Below, piece by piece: positions 40,987-51,044 of a stretch of 64,000 nt of DNA. Source of the stretch: Nocardioides turkmenicus. Its GTDB lineage: Bacteria > Actinomycetota > Actinomycetes > Propionibacteriales > Nocardioidaceae. Both the position numbers and the translations under genes were made by a program. The notes beneath the pieces were generated by a model. It saw nothing but the letters and a program-made list of their open reading frames with translations, was not told the origin of the DNA and ran no database searches. Within the stretch, counting starts at the first letter, position 1. Every line of letters begins with the position of its first letter. The DNA lies in the NCBI RefSeq assembly GCF_011045035.1, contig NZ_JAALAA010000008.1, positions 62,001 to 126,000 on the forward strand, given 5' to 3'.

Positions 40987-41856
40987 ATGGTCTGGGTCAG
41001 TTCCCCGTGGAAGATCGCACTGATGGTCTTCCCCGCCTTCATCCTCTTCACGGCCTTCTTCATCTACCCCGTCGTGTACGCCGGCGGATACAGCCTCACC
41101 GACGCCGCTGGGTTCAGCGGCGCCGAGTTCGTCGGGCTCGACAACTACCTCGCTCTGGCCGAGGACTCGTTCTTCCGGCGATCGGTCACCAACACCCTGC
41201 TCATCCTCGTGCTCAGCGTGACCTTCCTGGTTCCGGCCTCGTTCGGACTCGCGCTCTTGATGCAGCAGCGTGTCCGTGCCGCCGGCGCCCTGCGAGCACT
41301 CCTGTTCGGTCCCGCGATCGTTGCTCCGATCCTCGTCGGACTCGTCTGGGTGTTCATCCTCGACCCGCGGGTCGGTCTTCTCAACCACCTCCTGGAGCCG
41401 CTCGGAGTCCCACCCGTGCAGTGGATCGGCAGCGACTCCCTGGCGCCGTACTCGATCGCCGTCGTGTTCATCTGGGCGAGCGTCGGCTTCGCGATGACGA
41501 TCTTCTACGCCGGCCTTCGACTCTTGCCGGCGGAGGTGATGGAGGCCAGTTCCCTCGATGGGGCCAGTGGATGGCAGCAGCTGCGCTACGTCACGATCCC
41601 GATGATGCGGGAGACGATCGGGATCGTCTCCCTGCTGCTGATCACCAACGTGTTCAAGATCTTCGAGCTGGTCTACATGCTCACCGGAGGCGGGCCGGTG
41701 CACAGCTCGGAGACCCTGGTCAGCTACATGTACTTCGTCACCTTCACCGATCAGCGCTACGGCTCGGGCATGACGATCGCGATGGTGGTCTTCGTCATCG
41801 GCGCACTCACCTCGCTCGCCTACCTGGCCCTCTCACGCCGCGGGCGGCTCGCATGA
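40987..41856 (+). CDS. ABC sugar transporter permease 1 (MalF-like)
   Basis: 289 aa with about six membrane helices. The EAA loop, which docks to the ATPase, reads EVMEASSLDGASGWQQLRYV. ATG 40987 places the first helix (MVFPAFILFTAFFIYPVVY) near the N-terminus; an upstream in-frame start would translate the hairpin. Its stop overlaps the next start (ATGA). No ATPase gene lies in the locus, so a shared MsiK-like ATPase is expected. Confidence 0.9.
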   Translation: MVWVSSPWKIALMVFPAFILFTAFFIYPVVYAGGYSLTDAAGFSGAEFVGLDNYLALAEDSFFRRSVTNTLLILVLSVTFLVPASFGLALLMQQRVRAAGALRALLFGPAIVAPILVGLVWVFILDPRVGLLNHLLEPLGVPPVQWIGSDSLAPYSIAVVFIWASVGFAMTIFYAGLRLLPAEVMEASSLDGASGWQQLRYVTIPMMRETIGIVSLLLITNVFKIFELVYMLTGGGPVHSSETLVSYMYFVTFTDQRYGSGMTIAMVVFVIGALTSLAYLALSRRGRLA

Positions 41857-42776
41857 GCGCGCCGGTGGCCGAGAGCTCCACGACCAGGGAGAACACAGTG
41901 CCAGGACCGCCGATGCCGACACCTCCGGGCAGGAGGGCGCCCCGTCGCCGGGGCCGGCGACCAGCCATCATCATCAGCGCCGCGGCGTACCTGATCACGT
42001 TCCTCGTCGTGCTGCCGATCCTTTGGATCACGCTGCTGTCGTTCCAGCAGAGCGACACGATCCTGTCCGACCCGTTCGCGCTCGACTCGCTGACGTTGGA
42101 CAACTACCGCAACGCGCTCGAGACGCTGCCGCTGGTCCGGATGTACGCGAACACGATCATCATCGCGGTAGCCTCGGTGACCGTCGGCACCGCCGTCTCG
42201 TTCATGGTGTCCTTCGCGCTGACCCGGATGGTCTTCCGGCGGCGACGTACGCAGTCCTTCCTCCGGTTCTACCTCTTGTCGGGTCTGGCGGTCCCGGTCT
42301 ACGTGCTGCTGTTCCCGGTCTACCGCCTCGACCTCGCGCTGGGGATATACGGCACCTATCTCGCCGTGGTCATCCCCTACATCGCGGTCTCGATCCCGTT
42401 CAACACCCTGCTGCTGACCGGCTTCCTCCGCGACTTCCCGAGCGAGCTCGAGGAGGCGGCGATCATGGACGGTGCCGGGCTGTTCCGGATCTGCTGGTCG
42501 GTGGTCCTCCCGGCCATGCGTCCGATCCTCGCCACGATCGTCATCTTCAACGTGGTCTACGTGTTCAACGAGTTCCCGTTCGTGTCGATCCTGATCAACG
42601 ATCCCGACCTGGCCACCGTGTCCCTCGCCGTGTCCCGGTTCCAGGGCCAGTACACCGTCGACTATGGCGGCATGATGGCGGCCGCAACGCTGGTCCTCCT
42701 CCCCCAGCTCGCCATCTACGCCGTCTTCCAGCGCCATGTGATCGCCGGACTGACCGCCGGCGCAGTGAAGGGATGA
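41853..42776 (+). CDS. ABC sugar transporter permease 2 (MalG-like)
   Basis: 307 aa. A Pro/Arg-rich cytoplasmic N-terminus of about 35 residues precedes six helices. The EAA loop is ELEEAAIMDGAGLFRICWSVVLP. It overlaps both neighbours by four bases (ATGA), so the permeases and the following Tat signal frame are translationally coupled. It forms the import channel with the protein at 40987. Confidence 0.9.
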   Translation: MSAPVAESSTTRENTVPGPPMPTPPGRRAPRRRGRRPAIIISAAAYLITFLVVLPILWITLLSFQQSDTILSDPFALDSLTLDNYRNALETLPLVRMYANTIIIAVASVTVGTAVSFMVSFALTRMVFRRRRTQSFLRFYLLSGLAVPVYVLLFPVYRLDLALGIYGTYLAVVIPYIAVSIPFNTLLLTGFLRDFPSELEEAAIMDGAGLFRICWSVVLPAMRPILATIVIFNVVYVFNEFPFVSILINDPDLATVSLAVSRFQGQYTVDYGGMMAAATLVLLPQLAIYAVFQRHVIAGLTAGAVKG

Positions 42777-42964
42777 ACACCATGCCTACACCTCCGACAG
42801 TGCACGCGGCAGAGCCGGTGGTCACCCGCCGGCAGCTGCTCGCCATCGTCGGCGCCGTCACCGCCGCCGCCTCGCCGATCGTCGCCGCGGTCGGTGTGTC
42901 CCCTCAGCAGGCGGCGGCTGCGACCAGCCATCCGGCGTACGCCGCCATCGTCGGCCTCCTCTGA
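42773..42964 (+). CDS. Orphan Tat signal peptide frame upstream of the GH91 enzyme
   Basis: 63 aa. Residues about 19-52 form a twin-arginine signal: VTRRQLLAIVGAVTAAASPI followed by a small-residue cleavage region (QQAAAATS). The frame then reads 10 more residues and stops at TGA 42962-42964. It starts by ATGA overlap with the permease. The GH91 enzyme begins nine codons later in the same frame. Known GH91 enzymes are secreted, often through Tat, so this is either the enzyme's own signal separated by a nonsense codon or a deliberately separate small protein. A sequencing error at the TGA is also possible. Confidence 0.75.
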   Translation: MNTMPTPPTVHAAEPVVTRRQLLAIVGAVTAAASPIVAAVGVSPQQAAAATSHPAYAAIVGLL

Positions 42965-42991
42965 CAACCCCACCGAAGACAGGACATCGCC

Positions 42992-44170
42992 ATGGCATCC
43001 ACCGTCTACGACGTCACCACCTTCCCCGCCAGCGTCTCGCCGTACACCGACATCGGCCAGGTGATCAACGAGATCATGGCCGACATCCGCACCCAGCAGT
43101 CCGGCCAGACCACCCGACCCGGAGCCGTCATCTACATCCCGCCCGGCCACTACACCCTCGCGACGACGGCAGTGATCGATCGCAGCTTCATCACCGTCAA
43201 GGGCTCAGGACACGGCTTCCTCTCCGAGGCCATCCGCGACGATGTCGACCACTCCGCCTGGACCGAGACGCTTCCCGGATCCAGCCACGTCCAGATCGCC
43301 AACTCCAACCAGGTCGGCTTCCTCGTCGACAAGAGCGGCCTGCCAGGCACCAACGGACGGCTCAACTCGGTCGTCTTCCAGGACTTCTGCATCGACGGCG
43401 TCAGCAGCTCCAAGCCCTATACCGGCGCTAACGGCAACGGGAAGGTGGGGATCAAGGTCCAGTTCGACTCGGACGCCGTTCGTGTCGAGGGAATGGGCTT
43501 CGTCTACCTGCAGGAGGCCGTGACCATCCGCAACGCGGACGCCTACAGCATCACCAACAACTTCATCGGAGAGTGCGGCAATGGCATCCGAATGATCAGC
43601 GGGTCGATCGTCGGCAAGATCACCAACAACTACATCGTCACCCCGTGGGGCGGACACTCGATCTTCATCGAGAACGTCGAGAACTGCCTGATCGGTGGCA
43701 ACAGCCTGCTCTGGGGCGCCCGCATCCAGTTCAAGGGAGTCGACCGCGCCGTCATCACCGGCAACAAACTGGTCAGCAACTTCTCCGGGATGATCGTGCA
43801 GGAGACCACCTGCCACGAGCACCTGATCAGCGGCAACCACTTCCGCCGGATCTTCGGCGACGGTGGTCCGGCGCCTCAGGACGATCTGTTCGGCATGGTC
43901 CACCTCAACGGCAACGACAATGCCGTCTCGTCCAACTTCTTCTCCTTCAGCGTCCCCTCCGGAAGCATCGTGCCCTCGGGCGCCACCCCGACGGTCGTGC
44001 TCGTGAAGAGCGGGACGCGGAACTTCCTGTCCAGCAACCAGTTGACGTCCAACGTCGCCGTGCGGCACGTCGTGGACGCGAGCGCGACGAGCACGAAGGT
44101 GCTGTGGTCGGGCTCCAGCAGTCAACTGCAGGACCTGGGCTCGGGCACCGCCCTCGTAGCGACGCCCTGA
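42992..44170 (+). CDS. GH91 inulin fructotransferase (difructose-anhydride forming)
   Basis: 392 aa right-handed beta-helix protein. The sequence follows the Bacillus sp. snu-7 inulin fructotransferase closely as I recall it: YDVTTF and then SPYTDIGQVINEIMADI, RPGAVIYIPPGHY, KGSGHGFLSEAIRD, FCIDGVSSSKPY, VEGMGFVYLQ, NHFRR with GDG, and SGATPTVVLVKSG. The family cuts inulin from its end and releases difructose anhydride I or III without water. The GH172 neighbour favours DFA I. The annotated start has GACAGGA 7 bases upstream but no signal peptide; a Tat signal lies in frame upstream behind a TGA. Without it the enzyme would stay in the cytoplasm, away from polymeric inulin. Confidence 0.9.
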   Translation: MASTVYDVTTFPASVSPYTDIGQVINEIMADIRTQQSGQTTRPGAVIYIPPGHYTLATTAVIDRSFITVKGSGHGFLSEAIRDDVDHSAWTETLPGSSHVQIANSNQVGFLVDKSGLPGTNGRLNSVVFQDFCIDGVSSSKPYTGANGNGKVGIKVQFDSDAVRVEGMGFVYLQEAVTIRNADAYSITNNFIGECGNGIRMISGSIVGKITNNYIVTPWGGHSIFIENVENCLIGGNSLLWGARIQFKGVDRAVITGNKLVSNFSGMIVQETTCHEHLISGNHFRRIFGDGGPAPQDDLFGMVHLNGNDNAVSSNFFSFSVPSGSIVPSGATPTVVLVKSGTRNFLSSNQLTSNVAVRHVVDASATSTKVLWSGSSSQLQDLGSGTALVATP

Positions 44171-44179
44171 GCACGAAAT

Positions 44180-44226
44180 GACGTGGGAGTCCTGAGGTCA
44201 CCCAGTGACCCCAGGACTCCCACGTC
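44180..44226. terminator. Terminator after the GH91 gene
   Basis: A 15-bp perfect stem GACGTGGGAGTCCTG paired with its complement (44212-44226) continues, after one mismatch, into a 6-bp inner stem GGTCAC/GTGACC with a 3-base loop. It separates the fructan operon from the convergent SUF operon and is symmetrical enough to serve both. Confidence 0.88.
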
Positions 44227-44234
44227 GGGAACCC

Positions 44235-44684
44235 TCAGACGTTGAACCCGAGAGCACGCAGCATCTCGCGGCCGTCGGGGGTGATCTTGTCCGGACCCCA
44301 CGGCGGCATCCAGACCCAGTTGATGTGTACGTCGTTGACCATGCCCTCCAGCGCAGTGGAGGTCTGGTCCTGGATGACGTCGGTCAGCGGGCAGGCGGCC
44401 GAGGTCAGGGTCATGTCGAGGACCACGTTGGAGTTGTCCTCCACGTGGATCCCATAGACAAGGCCCAGGTCGACGACGTTGATGCCGAGCTCGGGGTCGA
44501 CGACGTCCTTCATCGCCTCCTCGACGTCCTCGATCTTCAGGCTGGCGCCCTCGACCGTGGACGTACGCATCCCCTGCCACTCCGGAGCCTCGTGACCGTG
44601 GCCGTGGCCGTGACCCGAGTGGTCATGACCGGAGTGGTCGTGACCGGCGTGGTGGTCGTGTGTGCTGTGGTCGGTCTCAGTCAT
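44235..44684 (-). CDS. sufT: SufT / MIP18-like Fe-S assembly factor with His-rich N-terminus
   Basis: 149 aa. The DUF59 domain (about 45-149) has DPELGINVVDLGLVYGI, LTSAACPLTD with the conserved Cys, and MPPWGPDKIT. Residues about 5-35 are a His/Asp/Gly stretch with about 13 His (for example HDHSGHDHSGHGHGHGHE), probably a metal-binding tail. It supports Fe-S cluster maturation. ATG 44684 shares its bases with the sufU stop (ATGA), so it is the last gene of the suf operon, as Rv1466 is in M. tuberculosis. Confidence 0.92.
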   Translation of the reverse strand: MTETDHSTHDHHAGHDHSGHDHSGHGHGHGHEAPEWQGMRTSTVEGASLKIEDVEEAMKDVVDPELGINVVDLGLVYGIHVEDNSNVVLDMTLTSAACPLTDVIQDQTSTALEGMVNDVHINWVWMPPWGPDKITPDGREMLRALGFNV

Positions 44685-45136
44685 CACTTCTCCTCGGCGA
44701 GTGTCTTGGCGGTGGCGTCTTTCCACGCCATCCACGACAGCAGCGCGCACTTGATCCGGGCGGGGAACTTGGCCACGCCGGCGAAGGCGATGCCGTCCTC
44801 CAGTACGTCCTCGTCGGGCTCCACCTGGCCCTTGCCCTGCATCAGCCGCAGGAACTCCTCGTGGATGACCATCGCCTCGTCCACCGTCTTACCGACGACC
44901 AGGTCGTTGAGCACCGAGGCGGAGGCCTGCGAGATGGAGCAGCCGAGGGCGTCGTAGGAGATGTCCTCGATCTTGTCGCCAGCGACATGCACCCGCAGGG
45001 TGATCTCGTCACCGCAGGTCGGGTTGACGTGGTGAACCTCGGCTTCGAAGGGGTCGCGAAGACCCTTCCCGTGCGGGTTCTTGTAGTGGTCCAGGATGAT
45101 CTCCTGGTACATCGCTTCGAGGTTAGCGGCAGTCAT
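44684..45136 (-). CDS. sufU: SufU Fe-S assembly protein / sulfur acceptor
   Basis: 150 aa. Cys residues in NPTCGD, LGCSISQAS and RIKCALLSW are the three zinc/sulfur ligands of SufU, together with the Asp of CGD. It accepts persulfide sulfur from SufS. ATG 45136 overlaps the sufS stop; GTG 45139 would add one residue. Order sufS-sufU-sufT matches other Actinobacteria. Confidence 0.93.
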   Translation of the reverse strand: MTAANLEAMYQEIILDHYKNPHGKGLRDPFEAEVHHVNPTCGDEITLRVHVAGDKIEDISYDALGCSISQASASVLNDLVVGKTVDEAMVIHEEFLRLMQGKGQVEPDEDVLEDGIAFAGVAKFPARIKCALLSWMAWKDATAKTLAEEK

Positions 45137-46389
45137 CACTGGTCCAACTTGAAGAAGCTACGTACGTATTCCAACCCCTCGACGAGCGCGTCGATCTCGG
45201 CCGGGGTGGTGTAGAGGTAGGACGACATCCGGTTGGAGGCCTGCACGCCGAACCGCTGGTGGGCGGGCTTGGCGCAGTGGTGGCCGGCGCGGATGGCGAC
45301 GCCCTTGGAGTCGAGCACCTGGGCGACGTCGTGCGGGTGCACGCCGTCGAGCTCGAACGAGATCGCACCGCCACGCTGGGCAGCGTCGGCCGGGCCCAGC
45401 ACGGTCACCCCCGGCACGCTCGCGAGGCGCTCCAGCGCGTAGGCCGTGATCGCCTGCTCGTGGGCGTGGATGTTCTCCATACCCACGTGCATGAGGTATT
45501 CCAGCGCGGCACCGAGACCCACGGCCTCGGCGATCGGCGGGGTGCCGGCCTCGAACTTGTGCGGGATCGGCGCGTAGGTCGACTTCTCCATCGTCACGGT
45601 CGCGATCATCTCGCCGCCACCGAGGAACGGCGGCAGCGCCTCGAGCGCCGCCCGCCGGCCCCACAGGACGCCGATGCCGGTCGGGCCGACGACCTTGTGG
45701 CCGGTGAAGACCAGGAAGTCGGGACGCTCCTCCTCCGGCATCGCGGACAGGTTGATCGGGAGCACCGGCGCCGCCTGGGAGGCGTCGATGACGACCAGCG
45801 CACTGACCTCGTGGGCCTTCCGGGCGATCTCGGCGACCGGGTTGACCGTGCCGAGCATGTTGGAGACCCAGGTCAGCGCGACGATCTTGGTCGCCGGCGT
45901 GATCAGCTCGTCGATGTTCGACAGGTCGAGCTGGCCGTCGTCGGTGAGCCCGAACCACTTCAACGTCGCACCCGTACGCTGCGTGGCGATCTGCCACGGA
46001 ACGATGTTGGAGTGGTGCTCCATCTCCGTGGTCACGACCACCTCGCCGGCCGCGAGCGGCACGGTGTTGGCGACCAGGTTGAGCCCCTCGGAGGCATTCT
46101 TGGTGAAGATCACCTCGTCACGCTCGGGCGCGCCGAGGAAGCGCGCGACGATGTCGCGCGCCCCCTCGAACGCCTCGGTGGCCTCGGCGCCCAGGTGGTG
46201 CATCGCCCGGGCGATGTTGGCGTTGTGCCGCTCCAGGTGGTCGACCATGGTGTCGATCACGATCTGCGGCTTCTGCGAGGTGTTGGCGCTGTCGAGGTAG
46301 ACCAACGGGGTCTCGCCGCCGTCGAAGGTGCGCTCCAGGATCGGGAAGTCCTTGCGGACCAGATCCAGGTCGGGCAGCAGACCCTTCAT
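45136..46389 (-). CDS. sufS: Cysteine desulfurase SufS
   Basis: 417 aa, type II aminotransferase-fold class V. The PLP lysine is in FTGHKVVGPTG (about 225), the pyridoxal-stacking His is in TEMEHHSNIVPW, and the catalytic Cys is in RAGHHCAKP (about 372). It removes sulfur from cysteine and hands it to SufU for the SufBCD scaffold. It begins one base after the sufC stop. Confidence 0.95.
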   Translation of the reverse strand: MKGLLPDLDLVRKDFPILERTFDGGETPLVYLDSANTSQKPQIVIDTMVDHLERHNANIARAMHHLGAEATEAFEGARDIVARFLGAPERDEVIFTKNASEGLNLVANTVPLAAGEVVVTTEMEHHSNIVPWQIATQRTGATLKWFGLTDDGQLDLSNIDELITPATKIVALTWVSNMLGTVNPVAEIARKAHEVSALVVIDASQAAPVLPINLSAMPEEERPDFLVFTGHKVVGPTGIGVLWGRRAALEALPPFLGGGEMIATVTMEKSTYAPIPHKFEAGTPPIAEAVGLGAALEYLMHVGMENIHAHEQAITAYALERLASVPGVTVLGPADAAQRGGAISFELDGVHPHDVAQVLDSKGVAIRAGHHCAKPAHQRFGVQASNRMSSYLYTTPAEIDALVEGLEYVRSFFKLDQ

Positions 46390-46390
46390 G

Positions 46391-47149
46391 TCAGACCCCT
46401 GCCGCGACGTACTTCTCGTAGCCGTTGGCCTCCAGCTCCTCGGCGAGCTCGGGGCCGCCGGACTCCGCGATCCGGCCGGCGACGAAGACGTGCACCTGGT
46501 CGGGCTTCACGTAGCGAAGGATGCGGGTGTAGTGGGTGATCAGCAGGACCGACTTGGCCTCACGGGCACGGAAGTCGTTGATGCCCTCGGAGACCACCTT
46601 GAGCGCGTCGATGTCGAGGCCGGAGTCGATCTCGTCGAGCAGCGCGAAGGCCGGGTCGAGGATGTCGAGCTGGGCGATCTCGTGGCGCTTCTTCTCACCA
46701 CCGGAGAAGCCCTCGTTCACCGAACGCTGGGAGAAGGACGGGTCCAGGTGCATCTTGTCCATCGCACCGTTGACGTCCTTGACCCACGTACGCAGCTTGG
46801 GAGCCTCGCCATCCAGCGCCGTCTTCGCGGTGCGCAGGAAGTTGGCGACGCTCACGCCGGGGACCTCGACGGGGTACTGCATCGCGAGGAAGAGACCAGC
46901 CTTGGCGCGCTCGTCGACCGACATCTCCAGGACGTCCTCACCGTCGAGGGTGACGGTGCCGCCGGTGATGGAGTACTTCGGGTGGCCGGCGATCGAGTAG
47001 GCAAGAGTCGACTTGCCCGAGCCGTTGGGGCCCATGATCGCGTGGGTCTCGCCGGAGTTGATGGTCAGCGTGACGCCCTTGAGGATCTCCTTGGGACCGT
47101 CCTCGGTCTCGACCGAGACCTGCAGGTCCTTGATCTCCAGCGTGCTCAT
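46391..47149 (-). CDS. sufC: Fe-S assembly ATPase SufC
   Basis: 252 aa ABC-type ATPase: Walker A GPNGSGKSTLAYSI near 40, the SufC-type signature FSGGEKKRHEI near 150 and FALLDEIDSGLDIDAL as Walker B. It works with SufB and SufD as scaffold ATPase, not as a transporter. ATG overlaps the sufD stop by four bases. Confidence 0.95.
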   Translation of the reverse strand: MSTLEIKDLQVSVETEDGPKEILKGVTLTINSGETHAIMGPNGSGKSTLAYSIAGHPKYSITGGTVTLDGEDVLEMSVDERAKAGLFLAMQYPVEVPGVSVANFLRTAKTALDGEAPKLRTWVKDVNGAMDKMHLDPSFSQRSVNEGFSGGEKKRHEIAQLDILDPAFALLDEIDSGLDIDALKVVSEGINDFRAREAKSVLLITHYTRILRYVKPDQVHVFVAGRIAESGGPELAEELEANGYEKYVAAGV

Positions 47150-48326
47150 GCGTTGTCCTTCGTGATCAGGGTGTTGATGTTCTTGGCGAGCTCGGCCTCG
47201 ACCGTGCCGGTCAGCTTCTCCTCGAGCTCGGGGACGCCGATCTGGCGGATCAGGTCGTTGAAGAAGCCGTGCACGACCAGGCGCTTGGCCTCGGTCTCGG
47301 AGATGCTGCGGCTCTGCAGGTAGAAGAGCTGCTCGTCGTCGAAGCGGCCGATCGCGGACGCGTGACCCGCGCCCTCGATCTCGCCGGTCTCGATCTCCAG
47401 GTTGGGCACGGAGTCGGCCCAGGCACCGTCGGTGAGGATGAGGTTGCGGTTCTCCTCGTAGGTCTCGATGCCCTCGGCCTCCTTGCGGATCAGCACGTTG
47501 CCGATCCAGACCGCGTGGGCCTTCTCGCCCTGCAGCGCGCCCTTGTAGACCACGTTGGACTTGGTCTTGGGCGCGGTGTGGTCGACGAAGAGACGGTGCT
47601 CGATGTGCTGGCCCGCGTCGGCGAAGTAGAGGCCGAGCGACTCCACGGAGCCGCCGGGGCCGGCGTACTCGGCCGAGAAGTCGTGGCGCACCACGTCGCC
47701 GCCGAAGCTCACCGAGACGTGCTTGAGGTTGGCGTCGCGGCCGACCTTGGCGTGCTGGGTGGAGAGGTGGACGGCGTCGTCGGCCCAGTCCTGGACCGAG
47801 ACGACGGTGAGGTCGGCGCCGTCCTCGACGACGATCTCGATGTTGTCCGCGACGACGGCGGAGCCCTCGAAGACCAGCACGACGGTCGCCTTGGCGAACT
47901 TCTCCGCGACGATCACGGCGTGGCCGGCGCCGGCGGTGGCCGAGCCGGTGCCGTGGTGACGGATCACGGTCGCGCCCTCGACCACGGTGTCGGTCGGGAT
48001 CCGCACGACGGTCGCGCCGGTGCTGGCCGCCCAGGCCCGCGCCGAGACGCGGTCGGTCGGCACCAGCCCGGACAGGCCGCGTACGTCATCGTCGGCCGCC
48101 ACGGTCTCGACGGTCACGCCCTCGGCCGCCTCGACCTCCACCTTGGTCGCACCGTCGGCGAACGGGGCGTCGTCGTGGATGTCGTGGAGGCGCTTGAGCG
48201 GGGTGAACCGCCAGATCTCCTCGCGCCCCTTCGGCACCTCGTGCGCCTCGACGTCGAAAGAGCCTTCGGGGTGGAGGTGGGACTCGACCTTGCCGAGCTC
48301 CAGAGCCTCCTGCACAGCTGCGGTCA

Positions 48327-48327
<1 letters not shown>
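47146..48327 (-). CDS. sufD: Fe-S assembly protein SufD
   Basis: 393 aa. SufD beta-helix core with HHGTGSATAGAGHAVIVAEK, HRLFVDHTAPKTKSN and GRFDDEQLFYLQSRSISETEA, the region shared with SufB. ATG 48327 (MTAAVQEALELG) overlaps the sufB stop. It forms the SufBC2D scaffold. Confidence 0.94.
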
Positions 48328-49741
<1,414 letters not shown>

Positions 49742-49745
<4 letters not shown>

Positions 49746-50473
49746 GTCGTGACCTGCTCCTTCTTCTTCGAAACTTCACCGGACCCGGAGGACCCGGGAG
49801 GGATGTGCGTCGTGCAGACACCGTCACCGTGAGCGATGGTGGCCAAGCGTTGTACGTGGGTGCCGAGCAGCTTCGCGATCGCCTCCGTCTCCGCCTCGCA
49901 GAGCTCGGGGAACTCCTGGGCGACATGAGCGACCGGGCAGTGCTGCTGGCACAGCTGCTCGCCTGCGTCATGACCGTTGATCAGCGGAAGCTCCTTGACG
50001 GAGGCCGCGTAGCCGTTGGCCGTGAACACGTTCGCGAGCACCTGCGCGGGGCTGAGGTCCGTCTCGCCTGCGGCGATCCGGTCCAGTCCCTCCTTGATGA
50101 ACGCCGCGCGGCGCTCCGCGAATTCCCGCACAGCCTCCTCGCCGGCGACCTCGGAGAGGAACCGGAGCGCCTCGACCGCCAGGTCGTCGTACTTCTTCTC
50201 GAAGCCGTCCCGACCCTGGTCGGTGAGCGCGAAGAGCTTGGCCGGCCGGCCCCGCCCACGGGTGGACGCGGTGCGCGGCTCACGCTGCTCCACCGCCTCC
50301 TCCTCGGCCAGGGCGTCCAGGTGTCGCCTGACCGCCGCCGGCGTGAGGTCGAGCCTCTTGGCCAGCGTCGCAGCCGTCTGCGGACCGTCGACGAGCAGCG
50401 ACCGAGCGACCCGCTGGCGGGTGCTCTCCTCGCTGGTCTCTGCGGGCTGCAGAGTGGTCTCGTCGAATTTCAC
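49742..50473 (-). CDS. sufR: SUF operon regulator SufR (HTH, Fe-S sensing)
   Basis: 243 aa. A winged helix at about 18-90 ([20 protein letters not shown] as the [13 protein letters not shown] as the wing) is followed by a helical domain and Cys residues in [19 protein letters not shown] and DGVCTTH that can hold an Fe-S cluster. It represses suf when its cluster is loaded. GTG 50473 lies within an inverted repeat that is probably its own operator. First gene of sufR-B-D-C-S-U-T. Confidence 0.92.
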
Positions 50474-50486
50474 AACACCATTGTGA
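50470..50486. promoter_or_regulatory. Putative SufR operator overlapping the sufR start codon
   Basis: TCACAACACCATTGTGA is a perfect 6-bp inverted repeat (TCACAA/TTGTGA) with a 5-base spacer, similar in layout to the ACACT-N5-TGTGA site reported for mycobacterial SufR. Its left arm includes the GTG start of sufR, so binding would block a start-proximal promoter. Confidence 0.65.
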
Positions 50487-50591
50487 CGTTATTCCCCCAG
50501 GCGATTCAACGAAGGCAACCCTTACCTGCCCACAGCGCAGCGAGAACGTGTCGTACGTCACGGCCCCGTCCACACGGCCGCGAACCCGCGA

Positions 50592-50975
50592 TCAGCCTGT
50601 GGGCATCCCGTCGAGGGTCGGGGAGGCGAGCGCCGCGACGCCGACGTAGACGGTGTCGGGCGGCAGCCAGCGGGTGCCGCGGTCGGATCGCAGGACCGCG
50701 CGGCCGCGTTCGAGGTCGAAGATGCCGACCCGGGTGCGCCCGCCGGAGCGCACGACCGCCACCTCGCCGCGCTTGGGCCGACGCGGGTTGATCAGCAGGT
50801 CGGACCCGGGCGGCAGCCCGCGCGAGGTGAGGTGAGCGCCGACGAGACGGTGGACCTGCGTCGTGTCTCCCGGCGCGGACGCAGGTGATCGCCTCACCGG
50901 CGCCGATGCCGCCTCGGGAGCGACATCGAACGGCAGCGGTACGTCACGCCGGGACGAGCCGCCAGTCGATCTCAT
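50592..50975 (-). CDS. Hypothetical protein, S24/S26-peptidase-like C-terminal half
   Basis: 127 aa. The C-terminal part reads GLPPGSDLLINPRRPKRGEVAVVRSGGR, then VGIFDLERGRAVL, which resembles the beta-rich LexA/signal-peptidase fold (Ser in PPGSDLL). A catalytic Lys is not clearly placed, so it may be inactive. The N-terminal 45 residues are disordered. TACGCT lies 7 bases before the ATG. Family assignment is tentative. Confidence 0.5.
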   Translation of the reverse strand: MRSTGGSSRRDVPLPFDVAPEAASAPVRRSPASAPGDTTQVHRLVGAHLTSRGLPPGSDLLINPRRPKRGEVAVVRSGGRTRVGIFDLERGRAVLRSDRGTRWLPPDTVYVGVAALASPTLDGMPTG

Positions 50976-51044
50976 GTTCGAAAGCGTACCGTTCGGCGAC
51001 GGCACACGGAACCGTCCGTCGCGCTGGGCTGAGAGACTGTGGCC

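Noticed and set aside
42962..42964. Selenocysteine readthrough of the TGA before GH91
   Set aside because: No SECIS-like structure or sel genes were seen, and the position is in a signal-peptide tail, not at a catalytic site.
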